Part shown: in pieces, positions 41,445-50,404 of the stretch
Layout: the number at the start of each line of letters is the position of its first letter
Numbering within the stretch: the first letter of the stretch is position 1
Assembly (NCBI GenBank): GCA_900768795.1
Contig: CAAGEH010000001.1
Location: 1-64,000, forward strand
Direction: 5' to 3'
DNA: 64,000 bases
DNA from: an uncultured Collinsella sp.
GTDB lineage: Bacteria; Actinomycetota; Coriobacteriia; Coriobacteriales; Coriobacteriaceae
Translations under genes and position numbers: made by a program
Notes under the pieces: model-generated
Seen by the model: only the letters and a program-made list of their open reading frames with translations
Told to the model about the DNA's origin: nothing
Database searches by the model: none

Positions 41445-42653
41445 ATGGCACGTGAAATGGATAACAGGCGCGGCGGCACCCGCCGTTCGAATCCTCGCCG
41501 AGAGGGCAGGGCGCAGGCGGCGGAGCGCCATGTAGCCGATGTTGCCGCGCGTTGCGCGCGTGAGATCGAGCGCTCGATCGAGGGCACGGTCGAGATCGAC
41601 GGCATGCCTCCGGAGGCAGCTGAGGCTCTGGCGAAAGCCAAGGCCGCAAGCACGGCCGCGTCAGGCAAGGTCCAGATCGCAAGCGCCGGGTCTGAGGTAG
41701 CAGCTGCCGGGTCTGAGGACGTAGCTGCCGAGCCTAAGCCGGCACCTGCCGAGGATACTGCGGCAGCCGAGGCTGCATCCGGCGTGGCTTCCGAGGTCGA
41801 GGTCGCTGCCGCCGAGGGCGTCTCCGCGATCGCTGGCGACGATAGCTCAGCTTCTGCCGAGAGCGTCCCTGTGACCGAGACCGCTCCCGCACCGGAGCTT
41901 CCGACCGTTACCGTGGTCGATGCCACTTCCACCCAGGCGGTTCTCGACAACGGTCGTGGTTATGCTCAATTCTGCGACCTTGCGTTGCTTGACTTCGCCT
42001 CGTTTGTGAGCCCAGGCGGTGGGTATATCCGTGGAGCCATGGCTCAGGAGGAGTGCCTTTGCGCCGATTCGTTCCTCTACAACGTGCTCAAGGAGAAACG
42101 CGCCTGGTACCAGGAAAATCGTCGTCGCAACATCAATTGCGAGCTGTACCGCAACCGCGGGCTGATCGTTCCGGCCGTGCGTTTCGAACGTAACAAGATG
42201 CACGCATACGCGGACGTGCTTGTTGTCGCCGCACCGTTTGCCAGGCGTGCGCGCGAGGACTACAAGGTGACCGACGCGCAGCTCAACGATGCCCTGCGCG
42301 AGCGCATTCGCTTCGCCCTGGCTCTTTGCGATAAGACGGGTCATGACAAGCTCGTCGCGGGTGCCTTCGGCTGCGGTGCGTTCGGCAACGACCCCGAGGT
42401 CGTTGCGGAGATGTTCCGCGAGGAGCTCGGCAGCGGCAACTGGGGCGTCAAGCAGGTTATTTTCGCCGTTCCTAAAAACAAATGGGACAACAACCTGGCT
42501 GTGTTCGAGCACGCGTTCGCCACGTTCCCGCAGAAGAATCCCGAGTCCTTTGCCGACGTTCAGGCACGTGTCGCCGCGGCCAAGGCTGCTGAGGAGGCCG
42601 CTCGTGCGACCGAGACCGAGGAAGACGAAGATGACTGGCGCAAATATCTCTAA
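41445..42653 (+). CDS. Microbial PARG-like (TIGR02452/DUF2263) protein
   Basis: 402 residues from ATG 41445 behind GAAAGGGG. Residues 1-150 are basic and then Ala/Glu-rich low complexity. From about 155 the poly(ADP-ribose) glycohydrolase macrodomain appears: DFASFVSPGGGYIRGAMAQE contains the GGG and, with the next Glu, the QEE catalytic signature. LIVPAVRFERN and AGAFGCGAFGNDPEVVAEMF complete it. It would remove ADP-ribose from proteins or other targets. The long Ala-rich N-terminus is unlike typical members and may be a linker or localisation segment. Confidence 0.78.
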   Translation: MAREMDNRRGGTRRSNPRREGRAQAAERHVADVAARCAREIERSIEGTVEIDGMPPEAAEALAKAKAASTAASGKVQIASAGSEVAAAGSEDVAAEPKPAPAEDTAAAEAASGVASEVEVAAAEGVSAIAGDDSSASAESVPVTETAPAPELPTVTVVDATSTQAVLDNGRGYAQFCDLALLDFASFVSPGGGYIRGAMAQEECLCADSFLYNVLKEKRAWYQENRRRNINCELYRNRGLIVPAVRFERNKMHAYADVLVVAAPFARRAREDYKVTDAQLNDALRERIRFALALCDKTGHDKLVAGAFGCGAFGNDPEVVAEMFREELGSGNWGVKQVIFAVPKNKWDNNLAVFEHAFATFPQKNPESFADVQARVAAAKAAEEAARATETEEDEDDWRKYL

Positions 42654-42795
42654 TAGCCCTTTGATGTAGTTTGCGACCCTGCCTGCGCGCGTTCGAGCTG
42701 AAGCCGTTCTCGTGGATTTGAGAATCGGAAGTACGGTTTGTGAGACGCCGGGCGGGGTCTTTTGTGATCGGTCGGTTTGATGCGAAAGGCGCGGA

Positions 42796-43446
42796 ATGAA
42801 GAACATTCTCTGCTTTGGTGACAGCAACACATTTGGATATGACCCCGCGGGCGATGCGACGGGAGTCTCCGCGCGTTTTGCCTGGGATGTGCGCTGGACG
42901 GGCCTTGTGCAGCGCGAACTCGGGAGTGGCGCGCATATTATCGAGGAAGGGCTTTGCGGCCGCACCTCCATGCTCGATGATCCGTGCTCGCCGGGACGCA
43001 ATGGGTTTGCGGCACTGCCCGGTGTGCTCGAAACGCATCAGCCGCTCGATATCGTGGTACTTATGCTCGGTACGAATGACCTTAAGTCGCGGTTTGGGCT
43101 CAGCCCGCGCGATATCGCTCGCGGTATTCAGGCGGACGTGCGCGCTATTCGTTCGTTCACCTGGGCAAATGGATGCTCTGCTCCGCAGATTCTGGTCGTG
43201 TCCCCGCCAGAGATTCTGCCTGTCGCGGCTTTGGCTCCAGTTGGCTCGTACGATGAGGCCTCAGTTGAGCGTTCGCATGAGTTGGCGCCGCAGTATAGGG
43301 CGGTTGCGGACAAATGCGGAACGGAGTTCTTTGATGCCTCTGCGGTCGTTCGCCCTGGTGGTGTAGACGGTATCCATTTGGATGCCGTTGGTCACGCGGC
43401 GTTCGCGCAAGCGCTTGCCCCTAAGCTTCGGGAGATGCTCGCCTAG
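42796..43446 (+). CDS. SGNH/GDSL-family hydrolase
   Basis: 216 residues. Block I: ILCFGDSNTFGY with the nucleophile Ser at residue 10. Block III: VVLMLGTNDLKSRFG. Block V: DGIHLDAVGHAAFAQAL with the Asp/His pair. No signal peptide, so the enzyme is cytoplasmic, like arylesterase/TesA-type members. It acts on an ester of unknown identity. Starts 142 bp after the PARG-like gene. Confidence 0.85.
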   Translation: MKNILCFGDSNTFGYDPAGDATGVSARFAWDVRWTGLVQRELGSGAHIIEEGLCGRTSMLDDPCSPGRNGFAALPGVLETHQPLDIVVLMLGTNDLKSRFGLSPRDIARGIQADVRAIRSFTWANGCSAPQILVVSPPEILPVAALAPVGSYDEASVERSHELAPQYRAVADKCGTEFFDASAVVRPGGVDGIHLDAVGHAAFAQALAPKLREMLA

Positions 43447-43587
43447 GTTTTTGAGGGTGATAAAGCTCTTTTGCACGCGATATGGCTCTGTAAAAGAAAA
43501 ATACTTCCCCAGGATTTTTGTGCTTGAATTCTATAAATAGGAATATATACTATTAGTAATTCAAAGCCACGTTCTAGGGAGGGCATT

Positions 43588-43734
43588 ATGGCTGATGAAG
43601 AGAAGAAAACGTATAAGTTCGTTTGCGTTGTCTGCGGTTACGAGGTCGAGGTCGATACCCCTGAGCTTCCCGAGGATTACGTCTGCCCCGTGTGCGGCGT
43701 GGGTCCGGACCAGTTCGAGCGCGTCGACGACTAG
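43588..43734 (+). CDS. Rubredoxin
   Basis: 48 residues behind AGGGAGGG. Two CxxCG knuckles, FVCVVCGYEV and YVCPVCGVGPDQF, bind one iron. The acidic surface is standard. It is the expected electron donor for the flavodiiron protein and rubrerythrin also encoded here. The region upstream (43500-43560) is AT-rich, with TATACT near 43546, and is probably its promoter. Confidence 0.92.
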   Translation: MADEEKKTYKFVCVVCGYEVEVDTPELPEDYVCPVCGVGPDQFERVDD

Positions 43735-43814
43735 GTTGCCGCTGTAACGAGTGAGCAGTCGTAAGCACGGGCGGCGCCGGTAGCGTTGACGTTACGTGAA
43801 CGATTTCTAGCAAA

Positions 43815-43853
43815 GAGCAGGGTTGCCGCTATTGGTAACCCTGCTCGCTTTTT
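43815..43853. terminator. Terminator between rubredoxin and thiD
   Basis: GAGCAGGGTT pairs with AACCCTGCTC, followed by GCTTTTTG. Convergent genes can share it. Confidence 0.88.
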
Positions 43854-43891
43854 GTCTCTCAATTGTTATAATACGCGTCTGACCTGCAGAT

Positions 43892-44722
43892 TTAGTATTG
43901 CCACATATGCCAGACCGGTCCGGAGCCACGTCCCAGGTCGAGCCCTGCCGCGAGCGCTCCCGTAAGATATGCCTTACCCGCGTTGACGGCGTCGGCGAGC
44001 GTCATGCCCTCTGCCAGCGCGCATGCGATGGCACTCGAAAGTGTGCATCCCGTGCCGTGGGAATTATCGCTGTCGATGCGCTTGTGATGGAACCACGTGG
44101 TTAGCGGGTCGTCCACGCTTTCTCCGTTTTCATCCACGGGCGCCGGCTCTGCTAGCACATCGTTTGCTTCGTTGAGAAAATGCCCGCCCTTTACGAGCGC
44201 TGCGCATCCGAACCGTTTTGCCAGCAACATGGATGCGTTTTGCTGAGTTCGCTCAGAATCGATCTCGTAATCGAGCAGTGCCTCCGCCTCGGGGATATTG
44301 GGCGTGATGAGCGTTGCAAGCGGAAAGAGTCGCTCGGTCAACGCCTGTTGCGCATCCTCGGCGATGAGTCGCGCGCCCGAGGTCGCGACCATAACAGGGT
44401 CCACGACGACGTTATCGGCGTTCCAATACGTCAAACGGTCGGCAATGGTCTCTGCGATCGATGCCGAGCTCACCATACCGATCTTGACCGCTGCGGGACG
44501 GATGTCGTCAAAGCAAGCGTCGATCTGTGCGGCAACCATGGCGGGCGAGGCATCCTCGACCATGGTCACGCCACAGGTGTTCTGCGCGGTCAGCGCCGTG
44601 ATGGCGCTTTCTGCGTAGAGCCGATGCGCCGTGATGGTCTTGATATCAGCCTGAATACCGGCGCCGCCGCTCGAGTCTGATCCGGCGATGGTCAAAACGG
44701 CCGGCACGTGTGCGTTCTGCAT
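43892..44722 (-). CDS. thiD: Hydroxymethylpyrimidine/phosphomethylpyrimidine kinase
   Basis: 276 residues. LTIAGSDSSGGAGIQADIKT at residue 10 is the substrate-binding start. VVDPVMVATSG near 118 and the C-terminal DNSHGTGCTLSSAIACAL with the catalytic Asp/Cys-type anion hole are present. It phosphorylates HMP twice in thiamine synthesis. It lies behind thiC on the same strand but separated by a terminator, so it may have its own promoter. Confidence 0.93.
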   Translation of the reverse strand: MQNAHVPAVLTIAGSDSSGGAGIQADIKTITAHRLYAESAITALTAQNTCGVTMVEDASPAMVAAQIDACFDDIRPAAVKIGMVSSASIAETIADRLTYWNADNVVVDPVMVATSGARLIAEDAQQALTERLFPLATLITPNIPEAEALLDYEIDSERTQQNASMLLAKRFGCAALVKGGHFLNEANDVLAEPAPVDENGESVDDPLTTWFHHKRIDSDNSHGTGCTLSSAIACALAEGMTLADAVNAGKAYLTGALAAGLDLGRGSGPVWHMWQY

Positions 44723-44796
44723 AATAAACCCCTCTGTTATTCCGAAAGTGGCAGTCCCTATGCGCTTTCGGTGTCGCAGGCATGCTCGTTGAAACG

Positions 44797-44836
44797 AAAA
44801 GCCCGGAGTACAACCGATGTACTCCGGGCTTTTTTA
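44797..44836. terminator. Terminator between thiC and thiD
   Basis: AGCCCGGAGTACA pairs with TGTACTCCGGGCT, with T-runs on the plus strand and TTTTC on the minus strand. It ends the thiC transcript. Confidence 0.9.
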
Positions 44837-44885
44837 CCCTAATTTAAGTGCCATGTGCGCTTGCGGAATAAAAGTTCCGTAAGGT

Positions 44886-46229
44886 CTACTCATCCATACC
44901 GAGGTCGATGGTCGTTCCCTCAAAAATCTTGTTGACCGTGCGCACCGCGCACATCTTGCCGCACATGGTGCACGTTCCCTCGGTCGCGGCGGGCGATGCC
45001 TCGTAGCGCGCGCGGGCGCGCTCGGGGTCGAGCGCATGCTTCCACATCTCGTTCCAGTCGAGCTTGCGGCGCGCTTGTCCCATGCGGTCGTCCTCATCGC
45101 GCGCATGCGGCACCTTCTTTGCGATGTCGGCTGCGTGCGCTGCGATCTTGGTCGCGATGAGGCCGTCGCGCACATCCTGCGCATCGGGGAGGCAGAGATG
45201 TTCGGCAGGTGTCACGTAGCAGAGGAAGTCCGCGCCGGCGCTCGCGCTGATGGCGCCGCCGATAGCCGCGGTGATGTGGTCGTAGCCCACGCCCGTGTCG
45301 GTGACGAGCGGCCCCAGCACGTAGAACGGGGCGTTGTGGCACAGACGCTTCTCTATTTTCATTGTGGCTGCGATCTCGTCGATGGCCATGTGACCCGGCC
45401 CCTCGATCATCACTTGCACGCCGCGCTCCCATGCGCGCACCGCGAGCTTGCCCATCTCGATGATCTCGGCGGTCTCGGTCGCGTCGTTGGAGTCATAGAG
45501 GCACCCGGGGCGGCACGAATCTCCCAGGCTGATGGTCACGTCGTACTCATGGCAGATGTCGAGCAGCTCGTCGTAGTACTCATAGAACGGGTTCTCGTTT
45601 CCGGTGACTTCCATCCAGCCGAAGAGCAGCGACCCGCCGCGGCTCACGATGTTCATGAGGCGGCCGGTCTCCTTGAAGGTCTTGATGACCGAGCGGTTGA
45701 TGCCCGCGTGGATGGTCATGAAGTCGACGCCGTCTTCGGCATGCGCGCGCACGACCTCGAGCAGGTCGTCTTTGGTGAGCTTGACGAGCGGCTTTTCCAT
45801 GTAACCGATGGCGTCATACATGGGCACGGTGCCCACCATGAGCGGCGTCTCGTCGATGAGCTGCCGGCGGAACTTGCGCGTCTTGCCTGAGTTAGAGAGG
45901 TCCATGATGGAGTCGGCGCCCAAGTCCTCGGCTATCTTGACCTTCTTCCATTCCTCGGCAGCGTCCGCTTTGTCTCCTGAGATACCGAGGTTGACGTTGA
46001 CCTTAGTCGAGAGACCCTCGCCCACGCCGAACGCGCGCATGCCTTTTTTGATATGCACGATGTTGGCGGGGATGGCGATGCGGCCGTCGGCGACGCGCTC
46101 GCGGATGTACTCCGGGTCGCGGTGCTCGCGCTCTGCGACCTCGCGCATCTGAGGTGTGATCTGCCCGGCGCGCGCGAAGTCCATCTGCGTGACCGGTTCG
46201 GAGTTTTGCTGCGTTTGTGAGGTGCCCAT
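44886..46229 (-). CDS. thiC: Phosphomethylpyrimidine synthase ThiC
   Basis: 447 residues from ATG 46229. A longer frame starts at 46259, but that ATG lies inside the TPP riboswitch core, so the shorter start, with AAGGGAG ahead of it, is preferred. It has KVNVNLGISGDKAD, DSIMDLSNSG and MTIHAGINRS, and the C-terminal cluster motif CTMCGKMCAVR. ThiC is a radical SAM enzyme that makes HMP-P from aminoimidazole ribotide. Regulated by the riboswitch just upstream. Confidence 0.95.
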   Translation of the reverse strand: MGTSQTQQNSEPVTQMDFARAGQITPQMREVAEREHRDPEYIRERVADGRIAIPANIVHIKKGMRAFGVGEGLSTKVNVNLGISGDKADAAEEWKKVKIAEDLGADSIMDLSNSGKTRKFRRQLIDETPLMVGTVPMYDAIGYMEKPLVKLTKDDLLEVVRAHAEDGVDFMTIHAGINRSVIKTFKETGRLMNIVSRGGSLLFGWMEVTGNENPFYEYYDELLDICHEYDVTISLGDSCRPGCLYDSNDATETAEIIEMGKLAVRAWERGVQVMIEGPGHMAIDEIAATMKIEKRLCHNAPFYVLGPLVTDTGVGYDHITAAIGGAISASAGADFLCYVTPAEHLCLPDAQDVRDGLIATKIAAHAADIAKKVPHARDEDDRMGQARRKLDWNEMWKHALDPERARARYEASPAATEGTCTMCGKMCAVRTVNKIFEGTTIDLGMDE

Positions 46230-46232
46230 GGC

Positions 46233-46332
46233 ACGGCTCCCTTCGTTGGCATTATCCATGTCAGGTTCTATGGGTCAGGGCGGGCGCGCCCAATCTCAGC
46301 CTGCCGCAACCCGCAAGCTCCCCGTATGTACT
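46233..46332 (-). promoter_or_regulatory. TPP riboswitch (THI element) of thiC
   Basis: Minus-strand sequence holds ACGGGGAGC, then GGCTGAGATTGGGC, then ACCCATAGAACCTGAC and GGATAATGCCAACGAAGGGA, in the order and wording of the THI box. The ribosome site AAGGGAG is part of the conserved 3' end, so binding of thiamine diphosphate should hide it and block translation. A TATACT box at 46341-46346 gives a promoter just upstream. Confidence 0.92.
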
Positions 46333-46370
46333 CGGAGAAGAGTATAGCCCCTCTTTTTGACTGCGCGTTC

Positions 46371-46454
46371 GGGCGATTGGACGCGGGTGGACGGTCGGTA
46401 ACGCGTGCGCGCGGGCGATTGGACGCGGGCGGGCGATCGATAACGCGTGCGCGC
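46371..46454. repeat. Two 42-bp tandem repeats
   Basis: Copies at 46371-46412 and 46413-46454 start GGGCGATTGGACGCGGG and end AACGCGTGCGCGC; a third partial copy follows to about 46480. No gene lies here. Confidence 0.75.
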
Positions 46455-46528
46455 GCGATTGGATGCGTGCGCGCGATGGGCTGTTGGCATGGGGAGAATT
46501 GCTGCTTGCATACAATTACGACTCCCCG

Positions 46529-46616
46529 TTGCTACCTGCGTAATCGTATCCCGTTCCTAAGCTGAAAAGCGGGATGCAACTACGCTCAGAGGCTCAAATG
46601 CGTAAACGCATCCCGG
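46529..46616. repeat. REP-like palindromic repeats, locus 1
   Basis: Contains GCGTAATCGTATCCCGTT, GCGGGATGCAACTACGC and GCGTAAACGCATCCCGG. The same CGGGATGCARCTACGC word and its inverse recur at 48121-48240. Together they form palindromes, as in REP elements. 46617-47024 beyond it holds no credible gene. Confidence 0.7.
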
Positions 46617-47024
46617 AATACAACTTCGAAATGGGATTATTCTACGCATGCTCGTGCACGATGGAGCACAACCGATTCTCTTGATAGCGATCATCCCACT
46701 TGCACTCCATACGTGCGCTTTGCCTCATCCAAATTATCCCCTCGACGTGTTGATCTCTTCAGTAATAGCTAACCGTTCGAGAGTTTCGAAAAACCGTTCG
46801 CCGATGGATATCCGATCCGAATATCTTTCAGGTGCTGCAAAGTTGTGGCGCCTGGTGCACGTTGAGCTCGGCATCGGGTGCCTCCTACCTGCAGAATCAC
46901 CTCCGGATATAGATTCGTGTTAGATGTGTGCAAGAAAAGTGGCTAGAGGATGCGAGATATCTGGCGGATATGCGCGCGGCGACGACTGATACGTTCATTT
47001 GACTCAGGTGGGTTGGGAGGACTG

Positions 47025-48023
47025 ATGACATATCGAAATGACGAACTGCTCGATTTCCTGTTTTCCAAAGTCGAACAGGAGCGACGTTGCCTTGTTCCAC
47101 CTGATTTCGCGGTCCAAAAGGCGTTGCTTCGCAGAGTAGGCGAGAGCGTTGTCTCTCCCATGCCGGGACTATTTGCGCGAGCCGGTCATTGGGCAAAACT
47201 CGATAAGGCGAAGCGTCACGGCGAGATCGTTCGTGCTCTCGCGTTCAAGCATTCCGATTGGGTGTTCTGCTCATTTAGCGCTGCCTGTCTAGTGGGACTC
47301 GAGGTTTCGTGGAAACACCTGGATGTCGTGCATGTGTGCAGCTCGTTTAGGCCCACGACGCGCAAAGCACGGTTTGTTCAGCGCCACCGCATTGAGCCTC
47401 GAGATGTGCGCGCGATTGGTGGCGTTTTTGTGACGGAAGCGCTTCAAACGGTGGCCGATTGTCTTTTCAGCTCTGGTTTTGCTGACGGTATGCCCATTGC
47501 GGACTCAGCGCTCGCAAGGTTGGGATATGAGCGCGAGCAGCTTAATTTTGCTGTTGAGGGTAACGGTAATGGTGTAAACAGGCGGGCGCGAGAGACGGCG
47601 CGCCGGGTGCTGCAATGCGCGGATGCGCGAGCCGAGAGCGGGGGAGAGTCCGTAGCGCGGGCGGCGATGATCGAGATGGGCTTTGCTCCTGATCATTTGC
47701 AGTATGAGCTCAAGGATCCATTTGATGGGCGGCGCAACATGCGTTGCGATTATGGATGGGAACGCATGGCGAAGGGACTGACGTTGGGCGAGTTGGACGG
47801 GTTCGTGAAATATACGAATGAGGATATGCTCAACGGCAGGACGACTGCCGAAGCGCTGGTTGACGAGCGTCAGCGCGAGGCACGGCTGTCGGTCTATGGG
47901 TATCCACTGGTGCGGTTCAATATGCGCGATGTGCGTGCGCCCAGCGTTTTGGCGCACAAACTGCAGGTAGCAGGGGTGCGGCAAAGCGCGCTTCCCGAGT
48001 GGCTTGGAGATATCGAGCTGTAA
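47025..48023 (+). CDS. AbiEi-like protein with DUF559/Vsr-like C-terminal domain
   Basis: 332 residues from ATG 47025 behind GGGAGG. The N-terminal 150 residues (LAFKHSDWVFCSFSAACLVG, and SSFRPTTRKARFVQRHRIEP) resemble AbiEi-type proteins of type IV toxin-antitoxin systems. The C-terminal part has RNMRCDYGWERM, GELDGFVKYT and ERQREARLSVYGYPLVRFN, the pattern of DUF559/very-short-patch-repair-like nuclease folds. No partner toxin gene (AbiEii) is adjacent. Flanked on both sides by REP-like repeats. Role unknown; defence-linked or orphan. Confidence 0.55.
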   Translation: MTYRNDELLDFLFSKVEQERRCLVPPDFAVQKALLRRVGESVVSPMPGLFARAGHWAKLDKAKRHGEIVRALAFKHSDWVFCSFSAACLVGLEVSWKHLDVVHVCSSFRPTTRKARFVQRHRIEPRDVRAIGGVFVTEALQTVADCLFSSGFADGMPIADSALARLGYEREQLNFAVEGNGNGVNRRARETARRVLQCADARAESGGESVARAAMIEMGFAPDHLQYELKDPFDGRRNMRCDYGWERMAKGLTLGELDGFVKYTNEDMLNGRTTAEALVDERQREARLSVYGYPLVRFNMRDVRAPSVLAHKLQVAGVRQSALPEWLGDIEL

Positions 48024-48120
48024 GGGGCGTTGTCGGCTGAGACGGTTCGGACTGCGGCAGTCTGAGTTGCGACGTTGTTGGCAACGCCGCGGTGTCCTCT
48101 CGGGTGCGGCAGTTTGGGCT

Positions 48121-48240
48121 GCGTAACGGTATCCCAGATCTGCCATTCAAAACGGGATGCAGCTACGCTGGAGCTACCAGTCGCGTAAGCGTATCCCGTT
48201 TTCGGCTATCAAAACGGGATGCAGCTACGCAGCAACCCTT
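48121..48240. repeat. REP-like palindromic repeats, locus 2
   Basis: AAAACGGGATGCAGCTACGC at 48149 pairs with GCGTAAGCGTATCCCGTTTT ending near 48202; a second forward unit follows at 48213. A GCGTAACGGTATCCCA unit lies at 48121. Same family as 46529-46616. Confidence 0.75.
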
Positions 48241-48308
48241 TTTCTTTTGGTGCGATTTGGAATATGTTATAGAGCCTGTATGGAGTAAGCGCAGGAAAGG
48301 TGGGAACG

Positions 48309-49274
48309 ATGGAGTATTCGCAAGGCGATAAGAAACTGCTCTTTATCGGGTCTACGTGCGTCGATGTGCGTATCAACATCGACCATCTGCCCGCAACTGC
48401 AGAGGATGTCAACGTCGATAGCCAGCATATGGCGCTCGGCGGCTGCGCCTTCAACGCATCGGAAATCGCACGACTGCTTGGCGTGCCCTATACGCTGTTC
48501 TCTCCTGTGGGAACCGGCGCTTACGGAGACTTCGTCCGGCACGAGCTCACTGGTCGCGGTGTCTGCACGCCCATTCCGCCCGTGCAACGCGACAACGGTT
48601 GTTGCTATTGCTTCGTCGAGCGAGGAGGGGAGCGCACGTTTCTTTCGTATCACGGTGCGGAGTATGCGTTCGACGCTGCCTGGTTCGATGCGCTCGATGC
48701 ATGCGAGTACGACATGGCATATGTGTGCGGACTCGAGATAGAAGAGCCGACGGGTGCGGCGATTATCGACTTCTTGGAGCATCACCGTGAGCTTACGGTG
48801 TTTTTTGCTCCGGGGTCGCGCATTTCCCATATCACGCATGATTGTATGATGCGTCTGCTCGCATTGCATCCGGTACTGCATCTAAACGAGGAAGAGGTGC
48901 GCTGCGCTGCGCGCGAGCTCTGTGGCGTTTGTTCGGAGGATCCGGCTCGAGCGGCAGCTGCGATTAGTGGAAAATTTGACGTTACGGTTGTGGTAACGCT
49001 CGGCGCTGACGGCTGCCTCTATGAGCGCGCGGGGGAGCGCGGGTGCATCGCATCGGAACCCGTGCATGTGGTCGATACCATCGGTGCAGGTGATTCGCAC
49101 GTGGGTGCCATGATGTGCGCGCTTAAGCATGGGCTGTCGCTTGAGGAGGCGTTGCGCGTCGCCAATCGCGTGGCGGCGGCGACCGTGCAGACTGCGGGCG
49201 CCACGCCGGATGCTCGCTTTCTCGCGGGCATGCTGGGACACTGCGGTGGCGGCGTTGCGGTGATGCTGCAGTAG
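48309..49274 (+). CDS. PfkB-family sugar kinase
   Basis: 321 residues from ATG 48309 behind GGAAAGGTGGG. FIGSTCVDVRINIDHLP is the N-terminal signature, ALGGCAFNASEIARLLG the Gly-rich substrate region, and VVDTIGAGDSHVGAMMCAL carries the catalytic Asp and anion hole. Ribokinase, fructokinase or nucleoside kinase activity cannot be separated. It is 300 bp from a divergently oriented DeoR regulator and a glycyl-radical enzyme, which suggests sugar use. Confidence 0.85.
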   Translation: MEYSQGDKKLLFIGSTCVDVRINIDHLPATAEDVNVDSQHMALGGCAFNASEIARLLGVPYTLFSPVGTGAYGDFVRHELTGRGVCTPIPPVQRDNGCCYCFVERGGERTFLSYHGAEYAFDAAWFDALDACEYDMAYVCGLEIEEPTGAAIIDFLEHHRELTVFFAPGSRISHITHDCMMRLLALHPVLHLNEEEVRCAARELCGVCSEDPARAAAAISGKFDVTVVVTLGADGCLYERAGERGCIASEPVHVVDTIGAGDSHVGAMMCALKHGLSLEEALRVANRVAAATVQTAGATPDARFLAGMLGHCGGGVAVMLQ

Positions 49275-49479
49275 TACAGCGGCGACGTTGCGATAACGGT
49301 GCGGTAACGCGGTGGCGATGCAGTAACACAGTGATGGCGGCGTTGCTGCGGCGCCGCAACTGTTGACGGCTGTGGCCGGTTTAACAGTTCAACTCAAGCT
49401 GGCGTAGACTCGTTTACGGTAGCCGACGGACTTTGGCAGTGGACGCTTGCGGTGAAACACGGCGCAGGCCGCTTCCATT

Positions 49480-49608
49480 GCTGCCGCCTGCAGCGTCACG
49501 ACATCCGTGCCCTTGTCCGCGCGCTGCCGCCTGCACCGTCGCGGCTTCCATCCCCTTGCCCGCGCGCTGCCGCCTATACCGTCACGACATCCATGCCCTT
49601 GCTTTTGA
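49480..49608. repeat. Three 43-bp tandem repeats at the 3' end of the deoR-type gene
   Basis: Copies start GCTGCCGCCT at 49480, 49523 and 49566. The third is the real 3' end of the regulator gene, with its stop codon at 49574-49576. The other two lie downstream of the stop, as if the gene end had been copied twice and then drifted. Confidence 0.8.
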
Positions 49609-50347
49609 GCTCTGTCTCCATCGCATCGCCGAGCGCGGCATCGGTGACCACGGTCGTTCGCGTAGGGTCGAGCGCCAAAGGCACGGTTCCGCGCTTCTGG
49701 AACTTCTCGCTCTCGGTGAGCACCACCACGCGCTTCGCATGGGCGGACATATCGCGAACGGCCTGGGCGCGCATCTGGTCGCTGTTGGTGAAACCCGTGA
49801 CGTTCGAATACCCGTCTGTTCCCACAAACAGCAGGTCAACATAGAAATCGGCCAGGCTTGCCGCAACGAGCGGACCCACGCACACGCGCGCATCGTCCTG
49901 ATAGGTACCGCCCAGGAGCACGCAGGTAGCGCCCTGCTCGCGCCGTACGTAGTCGGCGATAAACGCGCTGTTGGTGATGATGGTGATGCCGGTGCGCTCG
50001 CGTGCGAGCTCAAACGCGAGGAGCGCACAGCAGCTGCCGTTCTCGATCATCACGGTATCGCCGTCGTGCACGCATGCGATAGTGCGCCGCGCGATGCGAA
50101 GTTTTTCGTTGTAGTGGTAGGCGAGCCTGCCTTCCACGTTGTCGGGCGAGAGGAGCGCGGCGGCGCCGTGTTCGCGCCGCACGAGTCCGCGCTCCTCAAG
50201 CTCGGTCAGGTCTTTGCGCATGGTCACTTGGCTTACGTTGAGCGCGGCGGCAAGGTCTGCGACCTCGGTTTTCCCCGACTCGGTGAGAATCTCGAGTATG
50301 CGATTGGTGCGCGCCACCATATTCGGGGCGCCTGCCACGCGTGCCAT
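49574..50347 (-). CDS. DeoR-family transcriptional regulator
   Basis: 257 residues. The N-terminal winged helix is RTNRILEILTESGKTEVADL and LNVSQVTMRKDLTELEERGL (residues 13-56). The C-terminal sugar-phosphate sensor domain has VMIENGSCCALLAFELARE, VLLGGTYQDD and DLLFVGTDGYSN. DeoR regulators repress sugar-use genes until a phosphorylated sugar binds. It lies 57 bp downstream of the glycyl-radical enzyme gene on the same strand, so it probably regulates that operon. Confidence 0.88.
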   Translation of the reverse strand: MARVAGAPNMVARTNRILEILTESGKTEVADLAAALNVSQVTMRKDLTELEERGLVRREHGAAALLSPDNVEGRLAYHYNEKLRIARRTIACVHDGDTVMIENGSCCALLAFELARERTGITIITNSAFIADYVRREQGATCVLLGGTYQDDARVCVGPLVAASLADFYVDLLFVGTDGYSNVTGFTNSDQMRAQAVRDMSAHAKRVVVLTESEKFQKRGTVPLALDPTRTTVVTDAALGDAMETELKSKGMDVVTV

Positions 50348-50404
50348 GCGTTTCTCCTTGCTTGGGCTTTAGTGCGGCGGCGAACGATTGATTCGCCGCA
50401 GTCG

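Noticed and set aside
46648..46923. 91-residue frame between thiC and the AbiEi-like gene
   Set aside because: No ribosome site, no conserved pattern, and codon use unlike neighbours.
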